Assembly: GCF_009727055.1 (NCBI RefSeq)
Contig: NC_052349.1
Coordinates: forward strand, 48,918,485-48,982,484
DNA: 64,000 nucleotides
Direction of reading: 5' to 3'
Origin: Benincasa hispida
Taxonomy: Eukaryota > Streptophyta > Magnoliopsida > Cucurbitales > Cucurbitaceae
Both the position numbers and the translations under genes were made by a program. The first letter of the stretch is position 1. Every line of letters starts with the position of its first letter. Below, piece by piece: positions 32,855 through 47,557 of this stretch. Below the pieces are notes generated by a model that searched no databases, was not told the DNA's origin, and saw nothing but the letters and a program-made list of their open reading frames with translations.

Positions 32855-35800
32855 CTAAGTTGACCACAATGGTACAAAACTACTTTCCAGGATTCATAAC
32901 TACCGTTTGAACCAAACTTCGTCCAAATTTTTTGTTAAACTAGACTTCCACTTGTAGAACTCCAAAGTTCGTCCGTTTCGGACTCTTTCTCGACCTTTTT
33001 TTGCCTAAGTTTGTCCACAATGCTACAAAACAACTTTCTAGGGTTTCATCAGTACCTTTTGAACCAAACATCGTCAAAATTTTTAGTCAGAGCAGACTTC
33101 CACTTGTAGAAATAAAAAGTTCGTTCTATTCAGACTCTTTCTCGACCTTTTGTGTCTAAGTTCGTTCACAATGGTACAAAACTACTTTCTAGGGTTCATA
33201 ATTATCTTTTGAACCACGCTTCGTCCAAATTTTTTAGTCATAGCAGACTTTCGCTTGTAGAAATCCAAAGTTCGTTCTTTTCAGAATCTTTCTCGACCTT
33301 TTTTGCCTATGTTTGTCCGCAAATGGTACAAAACTACTTTCCAGGGTTCATAAGTACCTTTTGAACCAAACTTCGTCCAAATTTTTAAACATTGCAGACT
33401 TCCACTTATAGAAATCCAGAGTTCGTTCTTTTCGGACTCTTTCTCGACATTTCGTGCCTAAGTTCGTACCGCCATTGCAGACTTCCACCTAAAGAAATCC
33501 AAAGTTTGTCCTTTTCGGACTCTTTCTCGACATTTCTTTTCTAAGTTCGTCCACAATAGTACAAACTACTTTTCAGGGTTTAGAAGTACCTTTTGTACCA
33601 AAGTTCGTCCAAATTTTTAGTCATAGGAAACTTCGACTTGTAGAAATCCAAAGTTCATTCTATTCGAACTCTTTCTCGACCTTTTGTGCCTAAGTTCGTC
33701 AACAATGGTACAGAACTACTTTCTAGGGCTCATAAGTACCTTTTGGACCAAACTTCGTCCAAATGTTTAGTCATAGCAGACTTCCACTTGTAAAAATCCA
33801 AAGTTTGTTCTTTTCGAACCTTTTCTCAACCTTTTGTGCCTACGTTCGTCCATAATGGTACAAAACTTCTTTGTAGGATTCAAAGTAATTTTTAAGCAAA
33901 CTTCGTCCAAATTTTTAGTCATAGTAGACTTCCATTTGTAGAAATCCAAAGTTTGTCCTTTTCAGACTCTTTCTCGACCTTTTGTGCCTAAGTTCGTCCA
34001 CAATGGTACAAAACTACTTTCCAGGGTCCATAGGTACTTTTGCACCAAACTTCGTCCAAATTGCGTCCTTTTCGGACTATTTCTCGACCTTTTGTGCCTA
34101 AGTTCGTCCACAAATGTACAAAACTACTTCAAGGGTTTAAAGTACTTTTTGAACCAAACTTCCTCCAAATTTTTAGTCATAGTTGACTTCAACTTGTAGA
34201 TATCCAAATTTCATTCTTTTCGGACTTTTTCTCGACCTTTTGTGCCTAAGTTCGTCCACAATGGTATAAAACTACTTTCTGGGGTTTAAAGTACCTTTTG
34301 AACCAAACTTCGTCCAAATTTTTAGTCATAGACAACTTCCACTTGAAGAAATCCAAAGTTCGTTCCTGTCAGACTTTTTCTCGGCCTTTTATCCTACGTT
34401 CGTTAACAATGGTACAAAACTACTTTTCAGGGTTCATAAGTACCTTTTGAACCAAACTTCGTCCAAATTTTTAGTCATAGCAGACTTCCACTTGTAGAAA
34501 TCCAAAGTTCCTTCTTTTCGGACGCTTTCTCGACCTTTTGGGCCTAGGTTCGTCCATATTGGTACAAAACTACTTTGAAGGGTTCTTAAGTACCTTTTGA
34601 ACTAAACTTCATCCAAATAAAGTCATAGCAGACTTCCACTTGTAGAAATCCACAGTTCGTTCTATTCGGACTTTTTCTCGTAATTTTGTGCTTAAGTTTG
34701 TCCACGATGGTACAAAACTACTTCAAGCATTTATAAGTACCTTTTGAACCAAACTTCGTCTAAATTTTTAGTCATAGTCCACTTGTAGAAATCAAAAGTT
34801 CGTCCTTTTCAGACTCTTTCTCGACCAAGTTCCTAAGTTCGTCCACAATGGTACAAAACTACTTTCTAGGCTTCATAAGTACCTTTTGAACCAAATTTCA
34901 TCCAAATTTTTAGTCATAGCAGACTTCAACTTATAGAAATCCAAAGTTCGTTCTTTTCGGACTCTTTCTCGAGCTATTGTGCCTAAGTTCGTCCACAATG
35001 GTACAAAACTACTTTCGAGGGTTCATAAGTATCTTTTGATCCAAACTTCGTCCAAATTGTTTTTTTATTAGAAGACTTCCACTTGTAGAAATCCAAACTT
35101 CGTCATGTGCTTGCTTTCTTGACCTTTTGTGCCTAATTTTATCCACAATGGTACAAAACTACTGTCCAGGGTCCATAAGTACCTTTTGAACAAAACTTCA
35201 TCCAAATCTTTAATAATAGCAAATTTCCACGTGTAGAAATCCAAAGTTCGTCCTTTTCAGAGTCTTTCTCGACCCTTTGTGCCTAAGTTCGTTCACAATG
35301 GTACAAAACTACTTCTAGGGTTTAAAGTACTTTTTGAACCAAACTTCCTCCAAATTTTTAGGCATAGTTGACTTCAACTTGTAGAAATCCAAATTTCAAT
35401 GTTTTAGGACTTTTTCTCGACCTTTTATGCCTAAGTTCGTCCACAATGGTATAAAACTACTTTTTGGGGTTTAAAGTACCTTTTGAACCAAACTTCGTCC
35501 AAATTTTTAGTCATAGACTACTTCCACTTGAAGAAATCAAAAGTTCGTTCCTGTCGGACTCTTTCTCGACTTTTTATCCCTACGTTCGTCAACAATGGTA
35601 CAAAACTAATTTTCAGGGTTCATAAGTACCTTTTGAACCAAACTTCGTCCAATTTTTTGTAATAGCAGACTTCCACTTTAAATCCAAAGTTCGACGGACT
35701 CTTTCTCAATGGTACAATACTACTTTCCATGGTTCATAAGTACCTTTTGAACCAAATTTGTTCCAAATTTTTAGTCATAGCAGACTTCCACTTGTAGAAA

Positions 35801-38800
35801 TCCAAAGTTCGTTCTATTCGGACTCTTTCTCGACCTTTTGTGCCTAAGTTCGTCTACAGTGGTTCAAAACTACTTTCTAGGGTCCATAACTACCTTTTGA
35901 ACAAAACTTCAACCAAATTTTAAGTCATAGGAGACTTCCTCTTGTAGAAATACAAAGTTTGTCCTTTTCGAACTCTTTCTCGACCTTTTGTGCCTAAGTT
36001 CGTCTGCAATGGTTCAAAACTAATTTCTAGGGTTTAAAGTATCCTTTGAACCAAACTTCGTCCAAAATTTTAGTCATAGCAGATTTCCACTTGTAGAAAT
36101 CTAAAGTTCGTTCTTTTCGGACTCTTTCTTGACCCATTGTGGCTAAGTTCGTCCACAATTTTGCAAAACTTTTTTCCCGGGTCCATAAGTACCTTTTGAA
36201 CCAAACTTCGTCAAAATGTTTAGTCATAGCAGACTTCCACTTGTAGAAGTCAAAAGTTCATTCTTTTTGGACTCTTTCTCGACCTTTTGTGCCTATTTTC
36301 GTCAACGATGGTAAAGAACTACTTTTCAGGGCTCATAAGTACCTTCTGAACCAAACATCGTTTAAATGTTTAGTCATAGCAGACTTCCATATGTAGAAAT
36401 TCAAAGTTCATTCTTTACGGACCTTTTCTCAACCTTTTGTGCCTAAGTTCGTCCACAATGGTACAAAACTTCTTTCCAAGGTTCATAAGTACCTTTTGAA
36501 CACAACTTCGTCCAAATTTTTAGTCATAGCAGACTTCAACTTGTAGAAATCCAAAATTTGTCCTTTTCGGACTATTTCTCGACCTACCGTGCCTATGTTC
36601 ATCCGCAATGGTACAAAACTACTTTCTAGGGTTCATAAATACCTTTTGAACCAAACTTCGTCCAAATTTTTAGTCATAGCAGACTTCTACTTGTAGAAAT
36701 CCAAAGTTCATTCTTTTCGGACTGTTTCTCGACCTTTTGTCCCTAAGTTCGTGAACAATGGTACAAAACTACTTTTAAGGGTTCATAAGTACCTTTTGAA
36801 CTAAACATCGTCCAATTTTTTAGTCATAGCAGACTTCCACTTGTAGAAATCCAAAGTTCATTCTTTTCAGACCCTTTTTCGACCTTATTTGCCTATGTTC
36901 ATCCACAAAGGTACAAAACTACTTTCCAGGGTTGATACTTACCTTTTGAACCAACCTTCGTCCAAATGTTTAGTCATAAAAGACTTCCACTTGTAGAAAT
37001 CCAAAGTTCGTCCTTTTCGGACTCTTTCTCGACCTTTTGGGCCTACGTTCGTCCACAATGATACAAAACTACTTTCTAGGGTTTAAAGTACCTTTTGAAC
37101 CAAACTTCGCCCAAATTTTTAGTCGTAACAAACTTCAACTTTTAGAAATCCAAAGTTCATTCATTTCAGGCTCTTTCTCGACCTTTTGTGCCTAAGTTCG
37201 TCCACAATGGTACAAAACTTCTTTCTAGAGTTCAAAGTACCTTTTGAGCAAACTTCGTCCAAATTTTTAGTCATAGCAGACTTCAACTTGTAGAAATTCA
37301 ACGTTTGTTTTTTTTAACTCTTTCTCAACGTTTGTGCCTAAGTTCATCCACAATGGTACAAAACAACTTTCCAGGATTCATAAGTACCTTTTGACCAAAC
37401 GACGTCCAAATTTGTAGTCATAGTAGACTTCCACTTGTAGAAATCCAAAGTTTGTTCTTCTCGGACTCTTTCTCGACCTTTATTGCCTAAGTTCGTCCAC
37501 AATAGTACAAAACTACTTTCCAGAGTTCATAAGTACCTTTTGAACCAAATTTCGTCCAAATTTTTAGTCATAGCAGACTTCCACTTTTAGAGATCCAAAG
37601 ATCGTTCTTTTCAGACTATTTCTCGACCTTTTGTGCCTAAGTTCGTCCACATTGGAACAAAACTTCTTTCCAGGGTTCATAAGTACCTTTTGAATCAAAC
37701 TTTGTCAAAATTTTTAGTCATAGCAGACTTCTTCTTGTACAAATCAAAAGTTCGTCCTTTTCGGACTCTTTCTCGACCTTTTGTGCCTAAGTTCGTCCAC
37801 AATGGTAAAAACTAATTTCAAGGGTTCATATGTACCTTTTGAACTAAACATCGTCCAAATTTTTAGTCATAGCAGACTTCCACTTGTAGAAATCCAAAGT
37901 TCGTTCTTTTCGGACTCTTTCTCGACCTTTTGTGCCTAAGTTCATCCACATGGTTAACTACTTTCCTGGGGTTCATAAAGTATGCGTGTTTTGAAGCCAA
38001 ACTCGTCAATTTTTATATCCATAAGAAGACTTTCCACTTGTAGAACTCAAAAGTTCAATGCCTTTTCGGTCTCTTTCTCCGACCTATCGTGCCTACGTTC
38101 GTCTACAATGGGTAACAAACTATTTCCAAGGGTTCACATTAGTAACCTTTTTGAACAAAAACTACTTTCCCAGGGTTCAATAAGAACCAACGGGCTATCG
38201 TCATAATTTTTAAGTCATACCATACTTGTTCTGAAGTTCGTTTCTTTTTGGACTCTTGTCTCTACCTTATTTGATGCCCTAAGTTCGTCCAACCGGATAG
38301 TACAAACTAGTTTCAAAGGGTTCATAAGTACCTTTGGAACGTTATCTTCGTCCAAATTTTCAGTCATAGCAGACCTTCCACGTGGAAGAAAATCCAAATG
38401 TTCGTTCTTTTCTGACTCTTTTCTCGACCCTTTTCGTGCCTAGAGTTCGTCACCATGGTAACAAACTACTTTGCCAGGGTTCATAAGTACTTTTGAACCA
38501 AACTTCGTCCAAATTTTAGTCATAGCAGACTTCCTCTTGTAGAAATCAAAAGTTTGTCCTCTTCGGTCTCTTTCTCGACCTTTCGTGCCTACGTTCGTCC
38601 ACAATGGTACAAAACTACTTTCCAGGGTTCATTAGTACCTTTTGAACAAAACTTCGTCTAAATTTTTAGTCATAGAACACTTCCACTTGTAGACATCCAA
38701 AGTTCGTGCTATTCGGACTCTTTCTTGATCTTTTGTGCATAAATTCGTCCACAATGGTACAAAACTATCTTTAAGGTTTCATAAGTACCTTTTGAACCAA

Positions 38801-41800
38801 ACTTCTTCCAAATTTTTTGTCATGGAAAACTTCCACTTATAGATATCCATAGTTCGTTTTTTTTTTACTCTTTTGACCTTTCGTGCCTAAGTTCGTCCAC
38901 AATGGTTCAAAACTACTTTCCAGGGTTTAAAAGTACCTTTTGAACCAAACTTCGTCAAAATTTTTAGTCATAGCAGACTTCCACTTATAGAAAGCCAAAG
39001 TTTGTCCTTTTCAGACTGTTTCTCGATCTTTTGTGCCTACGTTCGTCCACAATGTTATAAAACTAATTTCTAGGGTTCATAAGTACCTTTTGAACCAAAC
39101 TTCGTCCAAATTTTGAGTCATAGAAAACTTCCTCTTGTAGAAATCAAAAGTTCGTCCTTTTCGGACTCTTTCTCGACCTTTCGTGCCTAGCTTCGTCAAC
39201 AATGGTGCAATACTATTTTCCAGGGTTCATAAGTACGTTTTGAACCAAACTTCGTCCAAATTTTTAGTCATAGCAGACTACCACTTGTAGAAATCCAAAG
39301 TTCTTCCTTTTCGGACTCTTTCCCGACATTTTATGCTTATGTTCGTCAACAATGTACTTTCCAGGGTTCATAAGTACTTTTTGAACCAAACTTCATCGAA
39401 ATTTTTAGTCATTGCAGACTTCAGCTTGTAGAAATCCAAAGTTCGTACTCTTCGGGCTCTTTCTCGACCTTTCTGTCCTATTTTCGTCCACAATGGTACA
39501 AAACTACTTTCCAGGGTTCATAAGTACCTTTTTAACAAAACTTCATCTAAATTTTTAGTCATTGCGGACTTCCACTGCTAGATATATAAAGTTCGTTCTT
39601 TTCAGACTCTTTCTCGACCTTTCGTGCCTAAGTTCGTCCACAATGATACAACATTACATTCCCGGGTACATTAGTGCCTTTTGAACCAAACTTCGTCCAA
39701 ATTTTTAATCATAGCAGACTTCCACTTGTAGAAATCCAAAGTTCCTTCTTTTTGGACGCTTTCTCGACCTTTTGTGCCTAGGTTCGTCCATATTGCATTA
39801 AACTACTTTTAAGGGTTCTTAAGTACCTTTTGAACTAAACTTCATCCAAATTTTTAGTCATAGCAGACTTCCACTCGTAGAAATCCAAGTCCTTCTTTTC
39901 AGACTCTTTCTCGACCTTTTGTGCCTAAGTTCGTCCACAATGGTACAAAACTACTTTCCAGGGTTCATAAGTACCTTTTGAGCCAAACTCCGTCCAAATT
40001 TTTAGTCATAGAATACTTCCACTTGTAGAAATCAAAAGTTTGTTCTTTTCGGACTCTTTCTCGACCTTTTTTGACTAAGTTCGTCCAAAATGGTACAAAA
40101 CTATTTTCCAGGCTTCATTAGTACCTTTTGAACCAAACTTCGTCCAAATTTATAGTCATAGCAGACTTTCACTTGTAGAAATCCAAAGTTCATCCTTTTC
40201 GGACTCTTTCTCGATATTTTGTGCCTAAGTTCGTCCACACCAGTACAAAACTACTTTCTAGGATTCATAGGTACCTTTTGAACCAAATTTCGCCCAAATT
40301 TTTAGTCATAGAAGACTTTAACTTGTAGAAACCCAAAGTTTATTCTTTTCGGACTCTTTCTCGATATTTTCTGCCTACGTTCGTCCACAATGGTACAAAA
40401 CTACTTTCCAGGGTTCATAAGTACTTTTTGACCAAATTATGTCCAAATTTTTAGTCATAGCAGATTTCCACTTGTAGAAATCCAAAGTTCGTACTTTGCA
40501 GATTCTTTCTCGACCTTTCGTGCCTAAGTTCGTCCACAATTGTGCAAAACTACTTTCCAGGGTTCATAAGTACCTTTTGAACCAAATTTTCTCCAAATTT
40601 TTAGTCATAGCAAACTTACACTTGTAGAAATCCAAAGTTCGTTCTTTTCGGACTATTTCTCGACTTTTTGTGCCTAAGTTCGTCCACAATGGTACAAAAC
40701 TACTTTCTAGGGTTTAAAATACTTTTGATCCAAATTTTTAGTCATAGTAGACTTCCACCTGTATAAATCTAAAGTTCGTCCGTTTCGGAGTTTTTCTCGA
40801 CCTTTTATGCCTAAGTTCGTCCACAATGGTACAAAACTACTTTCCAGGGTTCATGAGTACCTTTTGAACCAAACTTCATCCAAATTTTTAGACGTAGCAG
40901 ACTTCCATTTGTATAAATCAAAAGTTTGTCCTTTTCGGACTCTTTCTCGACCTTTTATTGCCTAAGTTCATCCACAATGGTACAAAACTACTTTCCAGGG
41001 TTCATAAGTACCTTTTGAACCAAACTTCATCCAAATTTTTAGTCATAGCAGACTTCCACTTGTAGAAATCCAATGTTTGTTCTTTTCAGACTCTTTCTCG
41101 ACCTTTTGTACCCAAGTTCGTGCACAATGGTACAAAACTACTTTCCAGGGTTCATAAGTGCCTCTTGACCAAAAGTATGTCCAAATTTTTAGTCATAGCA
41201 GACTTCCACTTGTAGGAATCCTAAGTTGTTTCTTTTCGGACTCTCTCTCAACCTTTATCGCCTATGTTTGTCCACAATGGTACAAAAGTAGTTTCCAGAG
41301 TTCATAAGTATCTTTTGACCAAACTTCTTCCAAATTTTTAGTCATAGCAGACTTCCACTTGTAGAACTCCAAAGTTCGTCCGTTTTGGATTCTTTCTCAA
41401 CCTTTTATGCCTAAGTTCGTCCACAATGGTACAAAATTAGTTTCCAGGGTTCACAAGTATCTTTTGAACCAAACTTCGTTAAAATTTTTAATCATAGCAG
41501 ACTTCCACTTGTAGAAATCCACAGTTCGTTCTTTTCAGACACTTTCTCATACTTTTGTGGCTAAGTTCGTCCAAGATTGTACAAAACTACTTTCCAGAGT
41601 TCATAAGTACCTTTTGAACCAAACTTCGTCCGAATTTTTAGTCATAGCAGACTTCCACTTTTAGAAATCCACAGTTCGTTCTTTTCGGACTCTTTGTCGT
41701 ACTTTTGTGCCTAAGTTCATCCACAATGGTACAAAACTAATTTTCAGGGTTCATAAGTACCTTTTGAACCAAACTCCGTCCAAATGTTTAGTCATAGCAG

Positions 41801-42255
41801 ACTTCCACTTGTTGAAATCCAAAGTTTGTTCTTTTCGGACTCTTTCTCGACCTTTTGTGTCTAAGTTCGTCCATAGTAGTACAAAACTACTTTCCAGGGT
41901 TTATTAGTACCTTTTGAACTAAACTTCATCCAAATTTTTAGTCATAGCAGACTTCCACTTGTAGAAATCCAAAGTTCGTCCTTTTCGAACTCTTTCTCGA
42001 CTTTTTGTGCCTAAGTTCATCCACACCAATACAAAACTACTTTCTAGGATTCACAAGTACCTTTTGAACCAAATTTCGTCCAAAATTTTAGTCATTGAAG
42101 ACTTCAACACTTAGAAATCCAAAGTTTATTCTTTTCAGACTCTTTCTCGACATTTTCTGTCTAAGTTCGTCCACAATGGTACAAAACTACTTTCCAGGGT
42201 TCATAAGTACCTTTTGGCCAAATTACGGCCAAATTTTTAGTCATAGCAGAACTTT
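32855..42255 (-). repeat. 150-bp satellite array, minus orientation, block 4
   Basis: About 63 monomers in reverse complement (AAGTTCGTCCACAATGGTAC, TTCATAAGTACCTTTTGAAC, TTTTTAGTCATAGCAGACTT, TCTTTCTCGACCTTTTGTGC). A noisier patch with extra single bases lies at 37940-38460. Some partial monomers occur, for example around 33470-33490 and 35680-35710. Confidence 0.95.
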
Positions 42256-42288
42256 CCAGAGTTTTGTACCTTTTGACTAAAATTTTTA
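42256..42288. repeat. Satellite orientation switch with scrambled words
   Basis: Between the last minus word (GTCATAGCAGAACTTTCC) and the first plus word (AGAAAGAGTCCGAAA) lie pieces of both orientations (GTTTTGTACCTTTTGACT, AAAATTTTTAG), as expected for an inversion or palindromic join. Confidence 0.8.
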
Positions 42289-45200
42289 GAAAGAGTCCGA
42301 AAACAACGAACTTTTGATTTCTACAAGGGGAAGTCCGTTATGACTAAAAATTTGGACGATGTTTGGTTCAAAAGGTACTTATGAACCCTAGATAGTGGTT
42401 TTGTAATATTGTGAACGAACTTAGGCACAAAAGGTCAAGAAAGCTTCCGAACAAGACGAAGTTTGGATTAAACAAGTGGATGTCTCCTATGACTAAAAAT
42501 TTTGACGAAGTTTGGTTCAAAAGGTACTTATGAACCCTGAAAAGTAGTTTTGTACCATTGGAGACAAACTTAGGCAATAAAGGTCGAGAAAGAGTCTGAA
42601 AAGAACGAACTTATGATTTCTACAATTGGAAGTCTGCTATGATTAGAAATTTGGACGAAGTTTTGTCGAAAGGTACTTATGAACCCTTGAAAGTAGTTTT
42701 GTACCATTGTGGACGAACTTAGGAACAAAGGTCGGGAAAGAGTCCGAAAGGGACGAACTTTGGATTTCTAGAAGTGGAAGTCTGCTACGACTAAAATTTG
42801 GACGAACGTTGATTCAAATGGTACTTATGAACCCTAGAAAGTAGTTTTGTACCATTGTGGACGAACATAGGCACAAAAGGTCGAGAAAGAGTCTAAAAAG
42901 GACGAACTTTGGATTTCTACAAGTGGAAGTCTGCTTTGATTAAAAATTTGGATGAAGTTTGGTTTAAAAGGTACTTATGAATCCTGGAAATTAGTTTGAA
43001 CCATTCTGGACGAACATAGGCAGGAAAGGTCAAGAAAGATTCCGAAAAACACGAACTTTGGATTTCTACAAATGGAAGTCTTCTATGAATAAAAATTTGG
43101 ACGAAGTTTGGTTCAAAAGGTACTTATGAACTCTGGAAACTAGTTTTGTACCATTGTGGACGAAGTTAGGCACATAAGGTCGATAAAGAGTACGAAAAGG
43201 ACGAACTTTGAATTTCTACAACTGGAAGTCTGCTATGATTAAAAATTTGGATGAAGTTTGGTTCAAAAGGTACTTATGAAACCTGGAAAGAAGTTTTGTT
43301 CCAATGTGGACGAACTTAGGCACAAAAGGTCGAGAAAGAGTCCAAAAAGAACGAACTTTGGATTTCTAAAAGTGGAAGTCTGCTATGACTTAAAATTTAG
43401 ACGATGTTTGGTTCAATAGGTACTTATGAACCCTGGAAAGTAGTTTTGTACCATTGTGAATGAACTAGGCATAAAAGGTCGAGAAAGAGTCCGAAAAGGA
43501 GGAACTTTGGATTTCTACAAGTGGAAGTCTGCCGTGAATAAAAATTTGGATGAAGTTTGGGTCAAACGGTACTTAGAAACCCTGGAAAGTAGTTTTGTTT
43601 GTAGACGAACTTATGTACAAAAGGTCGAGAAAGATTCTGAAAAGAACGAACTTTGGATTTCCACAAGCGGAAGTCTGCTATGACTAAAAATTTGGACGAA
43701 CCGTGGTTCAAAAGATACTTATGAACCCTGGAAAGTAGTTTTGTACCGTTGTGAATGAAGTTAGACACAAAAGGTCTAGAAAGAGTCCGAATAGAACGAA
43801 CTTTGTATTTCTACAAGTGGAAGTCTACTATGACTAAAAATTTGGACGATGTTTGGTTCAAAAGGTACTTATGAACCCTAGAAAGTAGTTTGTACCATTT
43901 TGGACGAACTTAGGCACTTAAGGTCGAGAAAGAGTTGGAAAAGGATGAACTTTGGATTTCTACAAGTGGAAGTTTTCTATGACTAAAAATTTAGACAAAG
44001 TTTGGTTCAAAAGTTACTTATGAACCCGTGAAATTAGTTTTGTACCATTGTGGATGAACTTAGGCACAAAAGGTCGAGAAAGAGTCCGAAAAGGACGAAC
44101 TTTGGATTTCTACAAGTGGAAGTCTGCTTATGAACCCTGGAAAGAAGTTTTGTTCCAATGTGGACGAACTTAGGTACAAAAGGTCGAGAGAGAGTCCGAA
44201 AAGTCTACAAGTGGAAGTCTGCCATGACTAAAAATTTGGACAAAGTTTGGTTCAAAATGTATTGATGAACCTTGGAGAGAAGTTTTGTATCATTATGGAC
44301 GAACTTAGGCACAAAAGGTCGAGAAAAAGTCCGAAAAGGATGAACTTTGGATTTATACAAGTGGAAGTTTACTGTGACTAAAAATTTTGTTCAAAAGTAT
44401 TTTAAACCCTAGAAAGTAGTTTTGTACCATTGTGGACGAACTTAGGCACAAAAGGTCGAGAAAATGTCCGGAAAGAACGAACTTTAGATTTCTACAAGTG
44501 GAAGTCTGCTATGACAAAAATTTTGGAGAAAATCTGGTTCAAAAGGTACTTATGAACCCTGGAAAGTAGTTTTATACAATTGTGGACGAAATTAGGCACG
44601 AAAGGTCGAGAAAAATCTGAAAAGTACGAACATTGGATTTCTACAACTGGAAGTTTTCTATGACAAAAAATTTAGACGAAGTTTGATTCAAAAGGTACTT
44701 ATGCACCCTAGAAAGTAGTTTTGTACCATTATGACGATCTTATGCACAAAAGTTCGAGAAAGAGTCCAAAAAGAACGAACTTTGTATTTCTACAAGTGGT
44801 GAGCTATGACTAAAAATTTGGATGAAGTTCGGTTCAAAAGGTACTTATGAACTCTGGAAAGTAGTTTTATACCATTGTGGACGAACTTACGCACGAAAGG
44901 TCTAAAGAGTTCGAAAAGGACGAACTTTGGGTTTCTATAAGTGGAAGTCTACTACGACTACAAATTTGGATAATGTTTGGTTCAAAAGGTACTTATGAAC
45001 CCTGGAAAGTAATGTTGTACCATTGTGAACGAACTTAGGCTCAAAGGATCGAGGAAGAGTCCGAAAAGAACGAACTTTGGATTTCTACAAGTTGAAGTCT
45101 GCTATGACTAAATATTTAGACGAAGTTTAGTTCAAAAGGTACTTATTAACCTTGGAAAGTAGTTTTGTACAATTGTGGACGAAGTTATGCACAAAAGGTC

Positions 45201-47556
45201 GACAAAGAGTCCGAAATGAACGAACTTTTGATTTCTACAAGTGGAAGTCTGCTATGACTAAAAATTTGGACAAAGTTTGGTTCAAAAGGTACTTATGAAC
45301 CTAGGAAAGTAGTTTTGTACCATTGTGGACTAACTTATGCACAAAAGGTCGAGATAGAGTCCGAAAAGAACGAAGTTTGGATTTCTACAAGTGGAAGTCT
45401 GCTATGACTAAAAATTTAGACGAAGTTTGGTTCAAAAGGTACTTATGAATCCTGGAAAGTAGTTTTGTACCATTGTTGACGAACGTAGGCACGAAAGGTC
45501 GAGAAAGAGACCAAAAAGAACGAACTTTTGATTTCTACAAGTGGAAGTCTTCTATAACTAAAATTTGGATGAAGTTTTGGTTCAAAAGGTACTTTGAAAC
45601 CTAGAAGGTAGTTTTGTATCATTATGGATGAACTTAGGCACAAAAGGTCGAGAAAGTGTATGAAAAGGACGTACTTTGGATTTTTACAATTGGAAGTCTG
45701 CTATGACTAAAAATTTGGACGAAGTTTGATTCAAAATGTACTTATGAACCCTGGAAAGTAGTTTTGTACCATCGTGTACGAACTTAGGCACGAAAGGTTA
45801 AGAAAGAGTCTGAATAGAACGAACCTTGGATTTCTACACTTAGAAGTCTGCTATGATTAACAATTTGGACGAAGTTTGGTTCAAAAGTTATGAACCCTGG
45901 AAAGTAGTTTGTACCATTCTACACGAACTTAGGCACGAAAAGTCGAGAAAGAGTCCGAAAAGGATGAACTTTGAATTTCTACAAGTTAAAGTTTTCTATG
46001 ACTAAAAATATGGACAAATTTTGGTTCAAAAGGTACTTATGAACCCTTGAAATTTGTTTTGTACCATTGTGGACGAACTTAGGCACAAAAGGTCGAGAAA
46101 GAGTCTGAAAAGGACGAACTTTTGATTTCTACAAGTAGAAGTCTGCTATGACTAAAAATTTGGACGACGTTTGGTTCAAAAGGTACTTATGAGCTCTAGA
46201 AAGTAGTTTTGTACCGTTATGGAGACACATAGACACAAAAGATCGAGAATGAGTCCGAAAAGAACGAACTTTCGATTTCCAAGAGTGGAAGTCTGTTATG
46301 ACTAAAAATTTGGACGAACTTTAGTTCAAAACGTACTTTTGGACCCTGGAAAGTAGTTTTGTACCATTGTAGAGGCACTTCAAAAGGTCGAGAAAGAGTC
46401 CAAAAAGAACGAATTTTAGATTTCTACAAATGGAAATCTACTATGAAAAGAAATTTGGATGAAGTTTGGTTCAAAAGATACTTATGAAACCAGAAACTAG
46501 TTTTGTACCATTGTGGACGAACTTAGGCAAAAAAGGTCGAAAAAGAGTCTGAAAAAGATGAACTTTGGATTTCTACAAGTGGAAATCTTCTATGACTTAT
46601 TGGACAAAGTTTGGTTCAAAAGGTACTTATGAACCTTGGAAATTAGTTTTGTACCATTGTGACGAACTTTGGAACAAAAGTTCGAGAAAGAGTACGAAAT
46701 AAAAAGAACTCTGGATTTCTATAAATAGAAGTCTGCTATGACTAAAAATTTGGACAAAGTTTGGTTCAAAAGGTACTTTTGGATCCCGGAAAGTAGTTTT
46801 GTACCATTGTGGATGAACTTAGGCAAAAAAGGTCGAGAAAGAGTCCGAAAAGAACGAACTTTGGATTTCTACAATTAGAAGTTAGCTATGACTAAAAATT
46901 TGGAAAAGTTTGGTTCAAAAGGTACTTATCAATCCTTGAAAGTAGTTTTGTACGATTGTGGACGATCTTAGGCACAAAAGGTCGAGAAACAGTTTGAAAA
47001 GAACGAACTTTGGATTTCTACAAGTAGAAGTCTGCTATGGCTAAAAATTTGAATGAAGTTTGGTTGAAAAGGTACTTATGAATCCTGGAAAGTAATTTTG
47101 AACCAGTGTGGACGAACTTAGGCATAAAAGGTCGAGAAACGGTCTGAAAAGAATGAACTTTGGCTTTCTACAAGTGGAAGTCTGCTATGACTAAAAATTT
47201 GGACGAAGTTTGGTTCAAAAGGTACTTATGAACCCTGGAAAGTCGTTTTGTACCATTGTGGATGAACTTAGGCACGAAAGGTTGAGAAAGAGTCCAAAAA
47301 GAACGAACTATGGATATCTATAAGTGGAAGTGTGCCATGACTAAAAATTTGGAAGAAGTTTGGTTCAAAAGGTACTTATGAACCCTGAAAAGTAGTTTTG
47401 TACCATTGTAGACGAATTTATGCACAAAAGGTCAAGAAAGAGTCCGAATAGCACGAACTTTGGATTTCTACAAGTGGAAGTGTTCTGTGATTAAAAATTT
47501 GGACGAAGTTTTGTTCAAAAGGTACTTATGGACCCTGGAAAGTAGTTTTGTACCAT

Positions 47557-47557
47557 N
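47557..47557. other. Single-N join with repeated flank
   Basis: The words TTATGGACCCTGGAAAGTAG and TTTTGTACCAT occur immediately before and after the N. Two contig ends with overlapping sequence were probably joined without merging. Confidence 0.85.
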
